Assembly (NCBI GenBank): GCA_002162755.1
Contig: MAAS01000015.1
Coordinates: 1 to 64,000 of the forward strand
DNA length: 64,000 nt
Reading direction: 5' to 3'
DNA from: Gammaproteobacteria bacterium 50_400_T64
GTDB lineage: Bacteria > Pseudomonadota > Gammaproteobacteria > Pseudomonadales > Porticoccaceae
Shown: piece by piece, positions 50,229 to 59,552 of the stretch
Layout: each line of letters starts with the position of its first letter
How positions within the stretch are numbered: position 1 is the first letter of the stretch
The notes under the pieces: model-generated
What the model was told of the DNA's origin: nothing
Seen by the model: only the letters and a program-made list of their open reading frames with translations
Databases searched by the model: none
Position numbers and translations under genes: made by a program

Positions 50229-51281
50229 TCACCACTTAACAACCGTAGTGCCCACATTACCAAAACCGTGCATGGATTCAATCACCCCTGCCGCTTCTTC
50301 AACGGGAATCACGCTGGTCACCATGGCTCCCGGGGTTAATTTACCGGATGTCACCATATTGAGCATGGCAGAGTAGCGCTGGGGCTGCATGCCGATGGTG
50401 CCAATAAATTCAATTTCCCGGGCGACCATGAGGTCAATTGGCAGTGCAATAAAGCCTTTTTCCGCTTGTGTGGTCAGACCAATTTGCAGGTGTCGGCCCC
50501 GTGAGCGTAGGCTCATAATTGAATTCAGGCAGGTGGTTGCAATACCCAGGGCATCGACAGATATATGAGCACCACCGCCGGTGATTTCAACAACGGCTTC
50601 GCCAACATTGCCGCTTGAGGCGTTAACCGTAGCAACGGCACCCATCTTCTTGGCCATTTCGAGGTTTTTGTCATTAATATCAACGGCGACAACATTCGCG
50701 CCGAGGGCGTTGGCAATTTGCGTTGCAGCAAGACCAATACCGCCGACACCGTGTATCGCCACCCAGTCACCGGCACCCACTTTTGCCTGGTCGACAATAC
50801 CGTGGAAGGAGGTCATAAAACGACAACCCATGCTGGCGGCTTCAACAAAGTCTATTGATTCGTCGAGCGGCACAAGGTTGAGGTCAGCACGAGCTACCTG
50901 GGCGAATTCCCCGTAACCACCGGAGCAGCCAAAGCCTGCCAAGTCAGCATTGATGCAAACATTCTGGTGGCCCGAGTGACAGAAAGAACAGTTGCCACAA
51001 CCGAAGATAAAGGGGCAAACCACTCTATCGCCGACTTTATAGTTTTTAACATTGGCCCCTATTTCTTCCACAACACCGCAGAATTCATGGCCAATCACAT
51101 GAGGTAGTTCGGGCTGCAGGCCAATCCACTCCCAGTCTCCGTCACACACATGACAGTCACTGCGGCAAACGCCATTGGCAGCCACTTTAATAATGGCATC
51201 TTCAGGGCCACACTTTGGGTCTGCCCAATTTTGATGCACTTTCATTGGTGAACCAAACGCTTCGAGTACGGCTGCTTTCAT
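50229..51281 (-). CDS. Zinc-dependent alcohol dehydrogenase (MDR family)
   Basis: A 350-residue medium-chain dehydrogenase. The catalytic zinc ligands appear in C-R-S-D-C-H and G-H-E-F-C-G, and the structural zinc ligands in C-G-N-C-S-F-C-x7-C. The NAD(P) motif is G-V-G-G-I-G-L-A and the length is normal. It likely oxidises an alcohol or reduces an aldehyde; substrate is not evident. It is preceded by a palindrome-rich region and a 244-bp repeat element. A role alongside the nearby acyl-CoA cluster is possible but not shown. Confidence 0.9.
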   Translation of the reverse strand: MKAAVLEAFGSPMKVHQNWADPKCGPEDAIIKVAANGVCRSDCHVCDGDWEWIGLQPELPHVIGHEFCGVVEEIGANVKNYKVGDRVVCPFIFGCGNCSFCHSGHQNVCINADLAGFGCSGGYGEFAQVARADLNLVPLDESIDFVEAASMGCRFMTSFHGIVDQAKVGAGDWVAIHGVGGIGLAATQIANALGANVVAVDINDKNLEMAKKMGAVATVNASSGNVGEAVVEITGGGAHISVDALGIATTCLNSIMSLRSRGRHLQIGLTTQAEKGFIALPIDLMVAREIEFIGTIGMQPQRYSAMLNMVTSGKLTPGAMVTSVIPVEEAAGVIESMHGFGNVGTTVVKW

Positions 51282-51317
51282 AGGTATTACTCCTGGATTA
51301 TTTGCCCGATTTTATAA

Positions 51318-51369
51318 TCTGGCGTTTATGACCTGAGTTCACACTCAGACGATTATTATTAACGCCAGA
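51318..51369. promoter_or_regulatory. Nested palindrome upstream of the alcohol dehydrogenase gene
   Basis: The outer arms TCTGGCGTT / AACGCCAGA (51318-51326 and 51361-51369) are perfect. Inside them is the hairpin CTGAGT-TCAC-ACTCAG (51333-51348). A minus-strand TTGACA at 51395-51390 with a weak -10 (TAGTCT) overlapping the right arm suggests a regulated promoter. The regulator is unknown. Confidence 0.5.
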
Positions 51370-51438
51370 CTATTTTCTGTCAGTGGTACTGTCAAGCACA
51401 TTAGCCAATGTGCAAATTAAAAAACAGGGGGGTGCCTG

Positions 51439-51682
51439 ATACTCCAACAATCCTGAACTGAAGGGTTCAGTGGGTCTGTCAGCAATCATGGCACTAACAA
51501 TACCCAAAGCACTCGCTGTTCTCATGGGGCAGACTCTAGGTGCATTCAGACAAGGCGTGCTTCGCAGCGAAGACCGCCCCGTAAGCCCTTCGCAAAAGGC
51601 TCAACGCGGGTATGGGCGTTCCTCTGGTGTCCCGCAACAACGTTGCAGTACTTGACAGGAACTACGGCCATTGTCGGAGTAC
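51439..51682 (-). repeat. 244-bp relative of the clpB-upstream element, inverted
   Basis: Read on the minus strand it begins GTACTCCGACAATGGCC and ends near GATTGTTGGAGTAT, and shares several blocks with 36880-37144, including TTGCGGGACACCA, AAGCACGCCTTG-like and CTGACAGACCCACTGA stretches. The middle differs. Terminal repeats are shorter (TACTCC-ACAAT). It carries its own CTGAA-CTGAAGGG-TTCAG hairpin at one end. It fills the gap between the alcohol dehydrogenase promoter and the DUF945 gene, ending six bases from the latter's stop codon. Confidence 0.82.
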
Positions 51683-51687
51683 AAAGC

Positions 51688-53145
51688 TTACATCCCGAGG
51701 AGGTTATCCCACTCTAAAGGCTGGTCGCCAACCGCATCTAAAAAGGGTACGGGATTGCCATTTAGCAATAACTCGCCCTTATCGAGAAGGACCAAAGACT
51801 CATATCGATCCGCTTTCTCAACAGCAAAACCCATCCCGACAGGCATGGAAATGGCTTCGGCCAATGGTGTGCCAGCAAGCATGCTTTTATCAATACTAAC
51901 GCTGATATTACCCTGGGTCGCCGCTGCAAGATCCTTAACGGTTTTAAGGGAGAACAGTCGTTTTGCGCTGATATAATTCAGGTCAAGGCGCAGTGCTGCA
52001 CTACCGGTATCAGTGCTAATTTCTAACACGGAACCAATTTTAACGCCTTGTTTAACCAGTTCGATAGCGGCTCGATAATAAGCATTCATTGACGACATCA
52101 GGGCATCAGGGTCGGCATCATTCTGACTTAGCATCATAATCTGAGACCGCGTCATCTCTTGCTCAAGGTCTAACAACGTAATAATCCCGGTTCGTTCAAT
52201 GCCGCTAAAATCGAAGCTTGTATGCAGCTTGGCATCGGGAATATCGAACCCTGCTTTCGATGATTTAATGTGTATCTTGTTGACATCAAATATACCGGTG
52301 CCATTCATCAGCCCATTATCGGGTTCCGCATAAGAGTTAAAACGCATCTCGCTAAAAGTAGCACTTGATCCCTTACCGTCAGAAAACAAGATGCTAGGAA
52401 TAGTCATAACAATGCTGCCATCAAGAAGAGAGCCTTTATAGAGCTCATCAACATCCATATCGACTGTTGAAGCAGCCATAGTGATATCAAACGTTGTAGC
52501 GCCATCACGCACTTTTACTGCTAGCTCACCGATGCTCATCAGGCCCTTCATTTTGGTTCCCTGAACATTGCTGGCAATGTCACCTGAGAATCCAGTAAAA
52601 GAAAGCTCTACCTCTTCATCCCCCGCAGGGTTGCCTGTTAATTCTGCAATCTGTTCGGCATTAATGGAAAAAGGCGCAACGATAAAATCAGTATCAATCA
52701 TTTCAGTTAAACCGGTGGTAACACCTGAAACAAAAGGTTCTGCGTCACCAAAAAGGGTCGTAATTATAGATGTCACCTCTTCAGAAAGTGATGACTGATC
52801 AAGTGTAGTGAGGATATAACTAGTGCCTATCTTGATACCGTTAGACGTCATCATTAGAGGGCCATGATAAATCTTGTGGTTAAACCCTATCTGAATAGGT
52901 TCCGCCGCTTCCTTACTAAAAAGAGTCGGCGCAATAGTGATGATAGATTGTGCTGAACTTTGAATAAAACCTTTATCAAATGATGTTTTTTCTACAGTAA
53001 TAAATGGCACCGTCTCAGCTATTTGCTGATTTGATTGCGCCATAAATTCATCCAAAACAGTCTCAGAATTTTGTGATGTAAACCACGTAGCACCTGCCCA
53101 AACAGCAGGAATCAGAGCAAGAATAGGAAGAAGTCGTTTGTTCAT
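51688..53145 (-). CDS. DUF945 (YdgA-like) family protein
   Basis: A 485-residue protein with an N-terminal hydrophobic segment (M-N-K-R-L-L-P-I-L-A-L-I-P-A-V-W-A-G) acting as a signal or anchor, followed by a long beta-rich extracytoplasmic region. The pattern F-N-H-K-I-Y-H-G-P-L and repeated short beta strands are typical of DUF945. Function is unknown; E. coli YdgA is an inner-membrane protein of uncertain role. Its stop codon is directly beside a repeat element, with no separate terminator. Confidence 0.8.
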   Translation of the reverse strand: MNKRLLPILALIPAVWAGATWFTSQNSETVLDEFMAQSNQQIAETVPFITVEKTSFDKGFIQSSAQSIITIAPTLFSKEAAEPIQIGFNHKIYHGPLMMTSNGIKIGTSYILTTLDQSSLSEEVTSIITTLFGDAEPFVSGVTTGLTEMIDTDFIVAPFSINAEQIAELTGNPAGDEEVELSFTGFSGDIASNVQGTKMKGLMSIGELAVKVRDGATTFDITMAASTVDMDVDELYKGSLLDGSIVMTIPSILFSDGKGSSATFSEMRFNSYAEPDNGLMNGTGIFDVNKIHIKSSKAGFDIPDAKLHTSFDFSGIERTGIITLLDLEQEMTRSQIMMLSQNDADPDALMSSMNAYYRAAIELVKQGVKIGSVLEISTDTGSAALRLDLNYISAKRLFSLKTVKDLAAATQGNISVSIDKSMLAGTPLAEAISMPVGMGFAVEKADRYESLVLLDKGELLLNGNPVPFLDAVGDQPLEWDNLLGM

Positions 53146-53573
53146 AGGTTTAAGTCCATGTCGTTTAAATCCATATCATAGGAGGTGATTGTAAAATACT
53201 GGAAGCAAGTGAATATATTAGCTGAATAGCACTGAAAAAAGAGAGCGACCGGCCCTCACTTTTTAAAATGAGAAGTCATAAAAAGCAAGCACTCGAGCCA
53301 GATTTTAATAAATCAAAGGCGGCGCATATTGGCCAAAATTTGTGTCTATTTACAAAGCAAAGCTTTCCCTGGCCGCAAGAAGAACCGAGGAAGGTTGAAT
53401 ACCATCAGAATGGCAACGGCATCAAAACTCCGCCGCAGGTACGTGTCTTTCTCAACGCTACCCGAGCACTCGAGCTCTCTATGCAGACTTAACCTGAGCG
53501 CTGTGGTTTTGTACGCCTCACTTTCATTCAGCTCGCCTATCACACTTTATCGAAGCCCGATAAAGGACGACGT
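53146..53573. other. 428-bp gap without a supported gene
   Basis: This lies between serB's 3' end and the DUF945 start. Short frames exist on both strands (for example 53268-53492 plus and 53346-53543 minus) but none resembles a known family or has a good ribosome site. An 8-bp stem CTTTATCG / CGATAAAG (53545-53552 and 53558-53565) just past the serB stop may end that transcript, though it lacks a T run. Confidence 0.5.
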
Positions 53574-54803
53574 TTAGCGGGAGCCGGCACTCGACGACGA
53601 ATCTCGATCACGAATGCCCATCAAATACAGCACCCCGTCGAGGCCGATATTTGAAATCGCCTGCTTAGCGTTAGCCTTAACCAGGGGCTTAGCACGAAAG
53701 GCTATACCCAACCCGGCGATGCCCAGCATTGGCAGGTCATTAGCGCCATCGCCCACGGCCACAGTTTGCTCAAGGCAGATGCCCTCTTTGTCTGCCAACT
53801 GCCGTAGTAACTCAGCCTTGCGCGGGCCATCGACAATCTGCCCGCTAACCTCGCCACTGACCACACCGTCTTTAATGTCCAGCTCATTGGCGTACATATA
53901 GTCGATACCCAAACGCTGTCGAATGCCTTCGGCAAAATAGGTAAAGCCACCGGATAAAATCGCCGTTTTATAACCGAGGGATTTCAGAGTGCTCATTAGA
54001 TATTCCGCACCTTCAGTGAGTTCAAGGCGCGCTTCGACTTTTTCGAGCACATCGGCATTGAGCCCTTTTAACAGTGCCACTCGCTCTTTAAAGCTGGTCT
54101 GGAAATCAATGTCGCCGGCCATTGCCCGAGCCGTGATACCCGATACGGCCTCGCCAACGCCCGCTTCCACGGCGAGCTCATCAATCACTTCGGCATCGAT
54201 CAGAGTGGAATCCATATCAAACACCACCAAACGACGATGGCGGCGGAACACGCTATCTTCCTGATAGGCAATATCGACATTCAGTTGCCCAGCCAGTTCA
54301 AGCAGAGATTTGCGGTACTCGGCAATATCACAGCCATCACCGCGAATGGAGAATTCGACACAGGCTTTACTCTTAGCATCAACTCGGTCGAGCTCAACCC
54401 GGCCGGAGAGACGCAAAATACTGTCGATATTCAGACCCTGCTCGGTGCTAACTTGAGTGATACGGGCAATTTGTTCGGCACTAATGTAACGCGCCAACAG
54501 GGTAACAATGTGCTGAGGCTTGCCCTGCTGGGCAACCCAGTCGGCATAGCTGGCTTCACTCACTGGTTCAAAGCGCACCTGCATATCGAGATCGTGCAGT
54601 TTAAACAGCACGTCTTTCAACACTGGGGATGACTCCCGGTGAGCCGGCACCTGGGCCAGCACGCCAAGGCTGAGGTTGTTATGAATTACCGACTGGCCGA
54701 TATCGAGCACATTCACCTCGTATTCAGCCAGCACATTCGCTACGGCACTAGTAACACCGGGCTTATCTTCTCCGGACACAATAATCAGTAAAATTTCTTT
54801 CAC
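53574..54803 (-). CDS. serB: Phosphoserine phosphatase SerB with ACT-like N-terminus
   Basis: A 409-residue protein from the GTG at 54803 (M-K-E-I-L-L-I-I-V-S-G-E-D-K-P-G). Two ACT-like domains precede a HAD phosphatase domain. Motif I is V-F-D-M-D-S-T-L-I-D-A-E, motif II A-I-L-S-G-G-F-T, and motif III G-D-G-A-N-D-L-P-M-L. It makes serine from phosphoserine. An upstream ATG (54836) would add 11 residues, and the frame is open to 54899, but only the GTG start aligns with Pseudomonas SerB. It is divergent from an ahpA/ytjB-like gene, an arrangement kept across gammaproteobacteria. Confidence 0.93.
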   Translation of the reverse strand: MKEILLIIVSGEDKPGVTSAVANVLAEYEVNVLDIGQSVIHNNLSLGVLAQVPAHRESSPVLKDVLFKLHDLDMQVRFEPVSEASYADWVAQQGKPQHIVTLLARYISAEQIARITQVSTEQGLNIDSILRLSGRVELDRVDAKSKACVEFSIRGDGCDIAEYRKSLLELAGQLNVDIAYQEDSVFRRHRRLVVFDMDSTLIDAEVIDELAVEAGVGEAVSGITARAMAGDIDFQTSFKERVALLKGLNADVLEKVEARLELTEGAEYLMSTLKSLGYKTAILSGGFTYFAEGIRQRLGIDYMYANELDIKDGVVSGEVSGQIVDGPRKAELLRQLADKEGICLEQTVAVGDGANDLPMLGIAGLGIAFRAKPLVKANAKQAISNIGLDGVLYLMGIRDRDSSSSAGSR

Positions 54804-54954
54804 AGAACAACAACCTTCATATTTGTTTGTAACCATTGAGTGAATAGCAGATAAATTATGCACTTCAGATTTGAATCCAAGAAATAATTTAGTCAGCACT
54901 ATAAATCGTTCTCGCAGCCATTATAATTGAGCGCTTGAAAAGATAGAACGCAGA

Positions 54955-56307
54955 ATGAACACTCTAAGCGAACATTTAAGAAAAGCGGGTATTCAGAAAA
55001 AGCTGACGCTGTTCGCCGTCCTCCTCTCACTGCTCTATTGCCTGCTTATTTCACCCCTGCTTTATGTTCAGACTGTCTCACTGGCTGAGTCGCAAGTACA
55101 GCTCTTCGGCCAAACGATGAGCCGGCAACTAACGGGCCAAATCCGCCAACCCCTGCTTAACGAAGATGCCGTTAGCCTACAGGTCGTACTCGACAATCTG
55201 GTAATGCACACAGCCATGGTCAAGCATGCTGCCGTCTTCAAATCTGACAATAGTCTATTTGCTGAAAGCCTAGAGCACTCGCCTGCCCTCAATATCACCC
55301 ATCATAAAACCTTCAAACAGAGCCTGAGCCTGCCCAACACGGCTAACTGGCAGGTACAACTGAGCCTCGACCCCCGCGACATCAATCGCCAGATCATGCG
55401 TATTTTCTGGTCTATTATCAGCGTCGGCCTGGCGCTCTGCGCACTGCTGATGTACTGGGCGCGGCGTATGGGAAAGGATATCGCAACGCGCCTGCAAAGC
55501 CTAAGCGCCTGCCTGCCCGGTGATGAAGACAGTACGGAAGATGATGAAATAAGCCAGCTGGAAAAGCGTATCGAGCCCCTGTTACTCAGGCCGGCGGCGA
55601 CAAGCAACGAACCCGAGGCAACAGCGCCAACCCTGGAATCCTGCTATCTGGCGATTCGTTGTATCAATTTGCCTCAACTACAGGCCCACCTCAGTCACGA
55701 CAATCTTCACCGGGTACTAAAACGCTTTGACGATATTATTGCCACCACGGGCGAACTCTTTAAAGGTGAACGCTTAAGCGGTGCAAACAACTGTATCTAT
55801 TTACGTTTTATCGCCACGGCCGGCGACAGGGATTTTTTATTGCGCGCCATCAGTAGCCACCTCGCCCTGGTTGAGCTGCAGCGCGAACAAGCCTCTGACG
55901 AAGGTGCCGGGTTAATTTTAAGTAGTGCGCTGGCCATCAACACGGCAGAAGCGAGTATTGATGCAAACAGTCACTGCCAGTTTATGCAGGACACCGCCAC
56001 TGAAGCGGCCCTGCAACAACTCGCCGCCACCAGCCTGCTCGCCGACCCCTGGCAACTGCTCACAAACGAAACGGTAAAAACAAAAATACCCGCCGAAGCA
56101 GGTATCTATTTTGAAGCACTTGCCGGTGCCAGCACGAACAACACTCAGGGTAGCGAGGCATTTCTGTTTGCCGATTTAGGCAGCGAGCAGCAATCCTTAT
56201 TTGAACGCCAGCTCGCCTACCTACGTAACCAACTCAGCGAAAATGATCAGCCCCACTGGCAACATTCTACTTCTGCTAACCCTCTACTAAGTGCTGTCAG
56301 CTCTTAA
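54955..56307 (+). CDS. AhpA/YtjB family membrane protein
   Basis: A 450-residue inner-membrane protein. Transmembrane helix 1 is at about residues 18-36, a periplasmic domain of about 100 residues follows, helix 2 is at about 143-161, and the rest is cytoplasmic. The opening (I-Q-K-K-L-T-L-F-A-V-L-L-S) and the L-F-G-Q-T-M-S-R-Q-L-T-G-Q-I-R segment are like YtjB/AhpA (SMP family), which are found divergent from serB. AhpA in Pseudomonas has been linked to virulence and stress; the biochemical role is unknown. The cytoplasmic half (about residues 210-340) resembles a nucleotide-cyclase-like fold without catalytic signatures; this last point is only an impression. Confidence 0.72.
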   Translation: MNTLSEHLRKAGIQKKLTLFAVLLSLLYCLLISPLLYVQTVSLAESQVQLFGQTMSRQLTGQIRQPLLNEDAVSLQVVLDNLVMHTAMVKHAAVFKSDNSLFAESLEHSPALNITHHKTFKQSLSLPNTANWQVQLSLDPRDINRQIMRIFWSIISVGLALCALLMYWARRMGKDIATRLQSLSACLPGDEDSTEDDEISQLEKRIEPLLLRPAATSNEPEATAPTLESCYLAIRCINLPQLQAHLSHDNLHRVLKRFDDIIATTGELFKGERLSGANNCIYLRFIATAGDRDFLLRAISSHLALVELQREQASDEGAGLILSSALAINTAEASIDANSHCQFMQDTATEAALQQLAATSLLADPWQLLTNETVKTKIPAEAGIYFEALAGASTNNTQGSEAFLFADLGSEQQSLFERQLAYLRNQLSENDQPHWQHSTSANPLLSAVSS

Positions 56308-56330
56308 CACACGGCTAGGTTCGCGGCTTC

Positions 56331-57101
56331 TTAACGCGGCTGCATTCTAATTGCACCATCAAGGCGAACAGTCTCGCCATTCATGTAACCATTCTCAACC
56401 ATATGACCCGCTAAGCGACCAAACTCGCTAGGCTCACCTAAACGGCTGGGGTTAGGCACAGTGGCCGCTAATGAGTCCTGTACTTTCTGCGGCATACCAC
56501 GCAACAGAGGTGTACCCATAATGCCGGGCGCAATGGTATTCACGCGAATACCGACTTTGGCTAAATCTCTTGCCATCGGCAAAGTCATACCGACAATACC
56601 GCCTTTACTGGCAGAGTAGGCACACTGACCGACCTGACCTTCATAAGCAGCAACCGAAGCAGTGTGAATAATCACGCCACGCTCACCATCAACCAAGTCA
56701 TTTTTCGCCATTTCAGCGGCACAGCAACGGGCAACGTTAAAGCTACCCGTGAGGTTGATACCGATCAGCTTGGAGAAGTCTTCCAGCGGCATAGGGTTGT
56801 TGTCACGATCAATAATTTTCTTCGCCGGGCCAATACCCGCGCAGTTAATCAGCACATCGATGCGGCCGAATTTTTCAACAACGGCGGCAACGGCCGCTTC
56901 GACTGACTCAGCAGAGGCCACATCAACTGACCAGAAACCGGCTTTGTCTTCGCCCAGCGCTTTAACAGCCTCGGCACCCAGCTCGGCATTGAGGTCAAAA
57001 ATAGCGATTTTGGCGCCACCAGCTGCCAGTACGTCAGTTGTTGCACGGCCCAGGCCGGAAGCTCCACCGGTAACGATGGCCACTTTATTGGTTAAATCCA
57101 C
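56331..57101 (-). CDS. 3-hydroxyacyl-CoA dehydrogenase-type SDR
   Basis: A 256-residue classical SDR similar to type II 3-hydroxyacyl-CoA dehydrogenase (HSD17B10-like). The cofactor loop is V-T-G-G-A-S-G-L-G, the structural motif N-C-A-G, and the active site has Ser with Y-S-A-S-K. The C-terminal S-R-L-G-E-P-S-E-F-G...R-L-D-G-A-I-R-M is typical of this subgroup. The start is a GTG at 57101 preceded by GGAGAG; the ORF extends upstream without homology. It lies 104 bases downstream of the acyl-CoA synthetase, same strand, and probably oxidises a hydroxyacyl-CoA in fatty or branched acyl degradation. Confidence 0.9.
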   Translation of the reverse strand: MDLTNKVAIVTGGASGLGRATTDVLAAGGAKIAIFDLNAELGAEAVKALGEDKAGFWSVDVASAESVEAAVAAVVEKFGRIDVLINCAGIGPAKKIIDRDNNPMPLEDFSKLIGINLTGSFNVARCCAAEMAKNDLVDGERGVIIHTASVAAYEGQVGQCAYSASKGGIVGMTLPMARDLAKVGIRVNTIAPGIMGTPLLRGMPQKVQDSLAATVPNPSRLGEPSEFGRLAGHMVENGYMNGETVRLDGAIRMQPR

Positions 57102-57205
57102 AATTTCTCTCCTTTCTTGGTTAGTAGTCTTGGCGACTGGGGTTGGGGCCGTGAGTTTACACACAGCCCCGCAATTCTGTTAGTGACTCTACGCTTCGTA
57201 AGCAA

Positions 57206-58885
57206 TTAACCTGAAAAACCCAGCTCTTCAATCATCGCTTCACGCATTTTGAACTTCATAATTTTACCCGTTACGGTCATCGGGTAGTCTTCCACAAAGC
57301 GAATATAAACAGGGACTTTAAAGTGGGTGATTTTGTTTTTACAAAAAGCCCTCACCTCTTCTTCTGTCAGTGACTGCCCTTCATGGCATTTGATCCAGGC
57401 ACACACCTGTTCGCCGAGACGCTCATCGGGTACGCCCACCACCTGCACTTCCTGGATTTTCTCGTGGGTGTAGAGGAATTCCTCTACTTCGCGCGGGTAA
57501 ATATTTTCACCACCGCGAATAATCATATCTTTAATGCGGCCGGTCACGCGCACATAACCCTCGTCATCCATAATGCCGATATCACCGGAGTGCAGCCAAC
57601 CACCCTCGTCTATCGTCTCGCGGGTTTTTTCCTCGTCGTCCCAGTAGCCACGCATCACAGCATAACCACGGGTACAGATCTCACCCTTATCGCCAATGGC
57701 CACAACGCGATTATTGTCATCGACAATTTTGGTTTCAAGATGGGGACAAGGCTTGCCCACAGTACCAACACGCTTTTCGAGGGCATCGTCCGGCTCGGTG
57801 GCATGGCTCACCGGGCTGAGTTCTGTTTGCCCGTAAGCGATAAGAATTTGCTGCATATTCATTTTGCCAATGACCTGCTTCATCACCGACTCAGGACAAG
57901 GAGCACCGGCCATAATACCGGTACGTAAGCTGGACAAATCAAAGGTGTCGAACTCAGGGTGGTCAAGCTCGGCAATAAACATCGTCGGCACGCCGTGCAG
58001 GGCCGTGCATTTTTCTTCGGCAACCGCTTGCAAGACACTCAGCGGCTCGAAAGCTTCACCGGGGAAGACCGCCGTCGCGCCGTGGCAAATACACCCCAGG
58101 TTGCCAATCACCATGCCGAAGCAATGGTAGAGCGGTACGGGAATGCACACTTTGTCTTCGTGAGTGAGGCGCATCACATCGCCGTTCACCTTGCCATTAT
58201 TGAGCACATTGCAGTGTGTCAACGTTGCACCTTTTGGGTTACCCGTAGTGCCACTGGTGAACTGAATGTTAATGGCATCATCCGGCATGATGAGATCTTT
58301 TAGCTCAACCAGGCGAGTGTGCTCCTCCACTGTGCCCATGGCGCACACTTCATCAAAATTGAACATACCCGGGGTAATTGCCTCGCCCATGCGAATCACG
58401 GTTTCGAGTTGGGGGAATTTCGCAGCGCGCAATTTGCCCGGCTCGCAATTCGCCAGCTCGGGTGCCAGCTCGCACAACATGTCGAGGTAGCGGCTACTCT
58501 TAAATGACTCGGCGCTGATAATGGCACGGCACTGCACCTTATTCAGAGCATATTCCAACTCATAAAGACGGTAGGCTGGATTGATACAAACCAGAATGGC
58601 ACCTATTTTTGCCGTGGCAAATTGGGTTAAACACCACTCGTAGCAGTTCGGTGCCCAAATGCCGACGCGGTCGCCAGGCTCAATACCCAGTGCCAGCAGG
58701 CCGGTGGCCAGGCGTTCAATTTCGTGCTGGTATTCACGATAGGTCCAACGGATATTCTGGTGGGCAACGACCAGCGCTTCGCTATCGCCAAAACGCTCTA
58801 CGGCCAAATCCAGCTGATTACCGATGGTGTCGTAAATCAACGGCTCGGTGGCCGCACCGCACATATAACTTTTTTCGAGTTTCAT
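57206..58885 (-). CDS. AMP-forming acyl-CoA synthetase
   Basis: A 559-residue ANL-superfamily enzyme activating a fatty or branched acid to its CoA thioester. The phosphate loop F-T-S-G-T-T-G-N-P-K-G lies at about residue 195, Y-G-Q-T-E-L-S-P near 345, the Y-W-D-D-E-E-K-T-R hinge region near 425, and the catalytic lysine loop M-T-V-T-G-K-I-M-K-F near the end. The start at ATG 58885 has GGAGA nine bases upstream. It is transcribed divergently from liuR, so it may feed substrate to the liu pathway or to the neighbouring hydroxyacyl-CoA dehydrogenase. Confidence 0.92.
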   Translation of the reverse strand: MKLEKSYMCGAATEPLIYDTIGNQLDLAVERFGDSEALVVAHQNIRWTYREYQHEIERLATGLLALGIEPGDRVGIWAPNCYEWCLTQFATAKIGAILVCINPAYRLYELEYALNKVQCRAIISAESFKSSRYLDMLCELAPELANCEPGKLRAAKFPQLETVIRMGEAITPGMFNFDEVCAMGTVEEHTRLVELKDLIMPDDAINIQFTSGTTGNPKGATLTHCNVLNNGKVNGDVMRLTHEDKVCIPVPLYHCFGMVIGNLGCICHGATAVFPGEAFEPLSVLQAVAEEKCTALHGVPTMFIAELDHPEFDTFDLSSLRTGIMAGAPCPESVMKQVIGKMNMQQILIAYGQTELSPVSHATEPDDALEKRVGTVGKPCPHLETKIVDDNNRVVAIGDKGEICTRGYAVMRGYWDDEEKTRETIDEGGWLHSGDIGIMDDEGYVRVTGRIKDMIIRGGENIYPREVEEFLYTHEKIQEVQVVGVPDERLGEQVCAWIKCHEGQSLTEEEVRAFCKNKITHFKVPVYIRFVEDYPMTVTGKIMKFKMREAMIEELGFSG

Positions 58886-59049
58886 ACTGTCTCCGGCCGA
58901 TGGCCTTAATGTCATTATTGACGCGTATAGCACCTCAGCGACCGAGTTCTACCGGCCTGCAAGATGGCGCAATTTACCAAGACCCGGCGGCGCTAGCAAA
59001 CCACACTGCCTGTTTTATGGGCAACACCCGAGCCACTCTTTCAATCAAA

Positions 59050-59078
59050 TTGAAGTTTACGTTAACGTAAGTTATATT
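59050..59078 (+). promoter_or_regulatory. liu operon promoter with LiuR-type palindromic operator
   Basis: TTGAAG (59050-59055) and TATATT (59073-59078) are 17 bp apart. Between them is a perfect 14-bp palindrome TTACGTTAACGTAA (59057-59070), which fits the reported LiuR consensus and the MerR habit of binding inside the spacer. It lies 26 bases before the liuR start, so LiuR probably controls its own operon and perhaps the divergent acyl-CoA synthetase. Confidence 0.78.
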
Positions 59079-59103
59079 TCACTCCCCGCGCAGCCTGGCA
59101 GTC

Positions 59104-59505
59104 ATGGTGACAGACACAACATTTAGCATTTCTCAATTGGCAAAAGAGTTCGGTGTCACCACACGAACCATTCGCCACTACGAAGATATGCACCTACTAT
59201 CACCTCAACGACAGGGCCAGAAGCGCATTTACACCTTTGCCGACCGCACCAAACTGAAGCTCATCGTGCGCGGCAAACGCCTCGGTCTCTCGCTGCAGGA
59301 AAGCGGCGATCTACTACACATGTACGAACCCGGCAAAAACAATATCGACCAGCTTGAGCGCACTGTAGAATATATCGGCGCATCACGACAAAAGTTGTCG
59401 CAACAATTGCGCGACATCAGCACCATGCTCGACGAACTGAACAAGGCTGAGGCTGGCTGCAAGGCCGAACTTGAAGCCCACAGCAAACTGACAAAAAAGA
59501 CATAG
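59104..59505 (+). CDS. liuR: MerR-family regulator LiuR
   Basis: A 133-residue MerR-type regulator. The winged helix-turn-helix ([22 protein letters not shown]) occupies the first 70 residues and ends with [13 protein letters not shown]-terminal coiled-coil dimer helix follows, and a late Cys (A-G-C-K-A-E-L) is typical of LiuR. In Pseudomonas and relatives it controls branched-chain amino acid degradation. It is the first gene of the rightward liu cluster, 48 bases ahead of liuA. Confidence 0.92.
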   Translation: MVTDTTFSISQLAKEFGVTTRTIRHYEDMHLLSPQRQGQKRIYTFADRTKLKLIVRGKRLGLSLQESGDLLHMYEPGKNNIDQLERTVEYIGASRQKLSQQLRDISTMLDELNKAEAGCKAELEAHSKLTKKT

Positions 59506-59552
59506 CGACTCATTCCCCCAACACTCCCGTCACGACCCAAGGAAACATCACC

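Noticed and set aside
53268-53543. Short frames on both strands between serB and the DUF945 gene
   Set aside because: No ribosome sites, no family similarity, and both strands are open equally; nothing supports translation.
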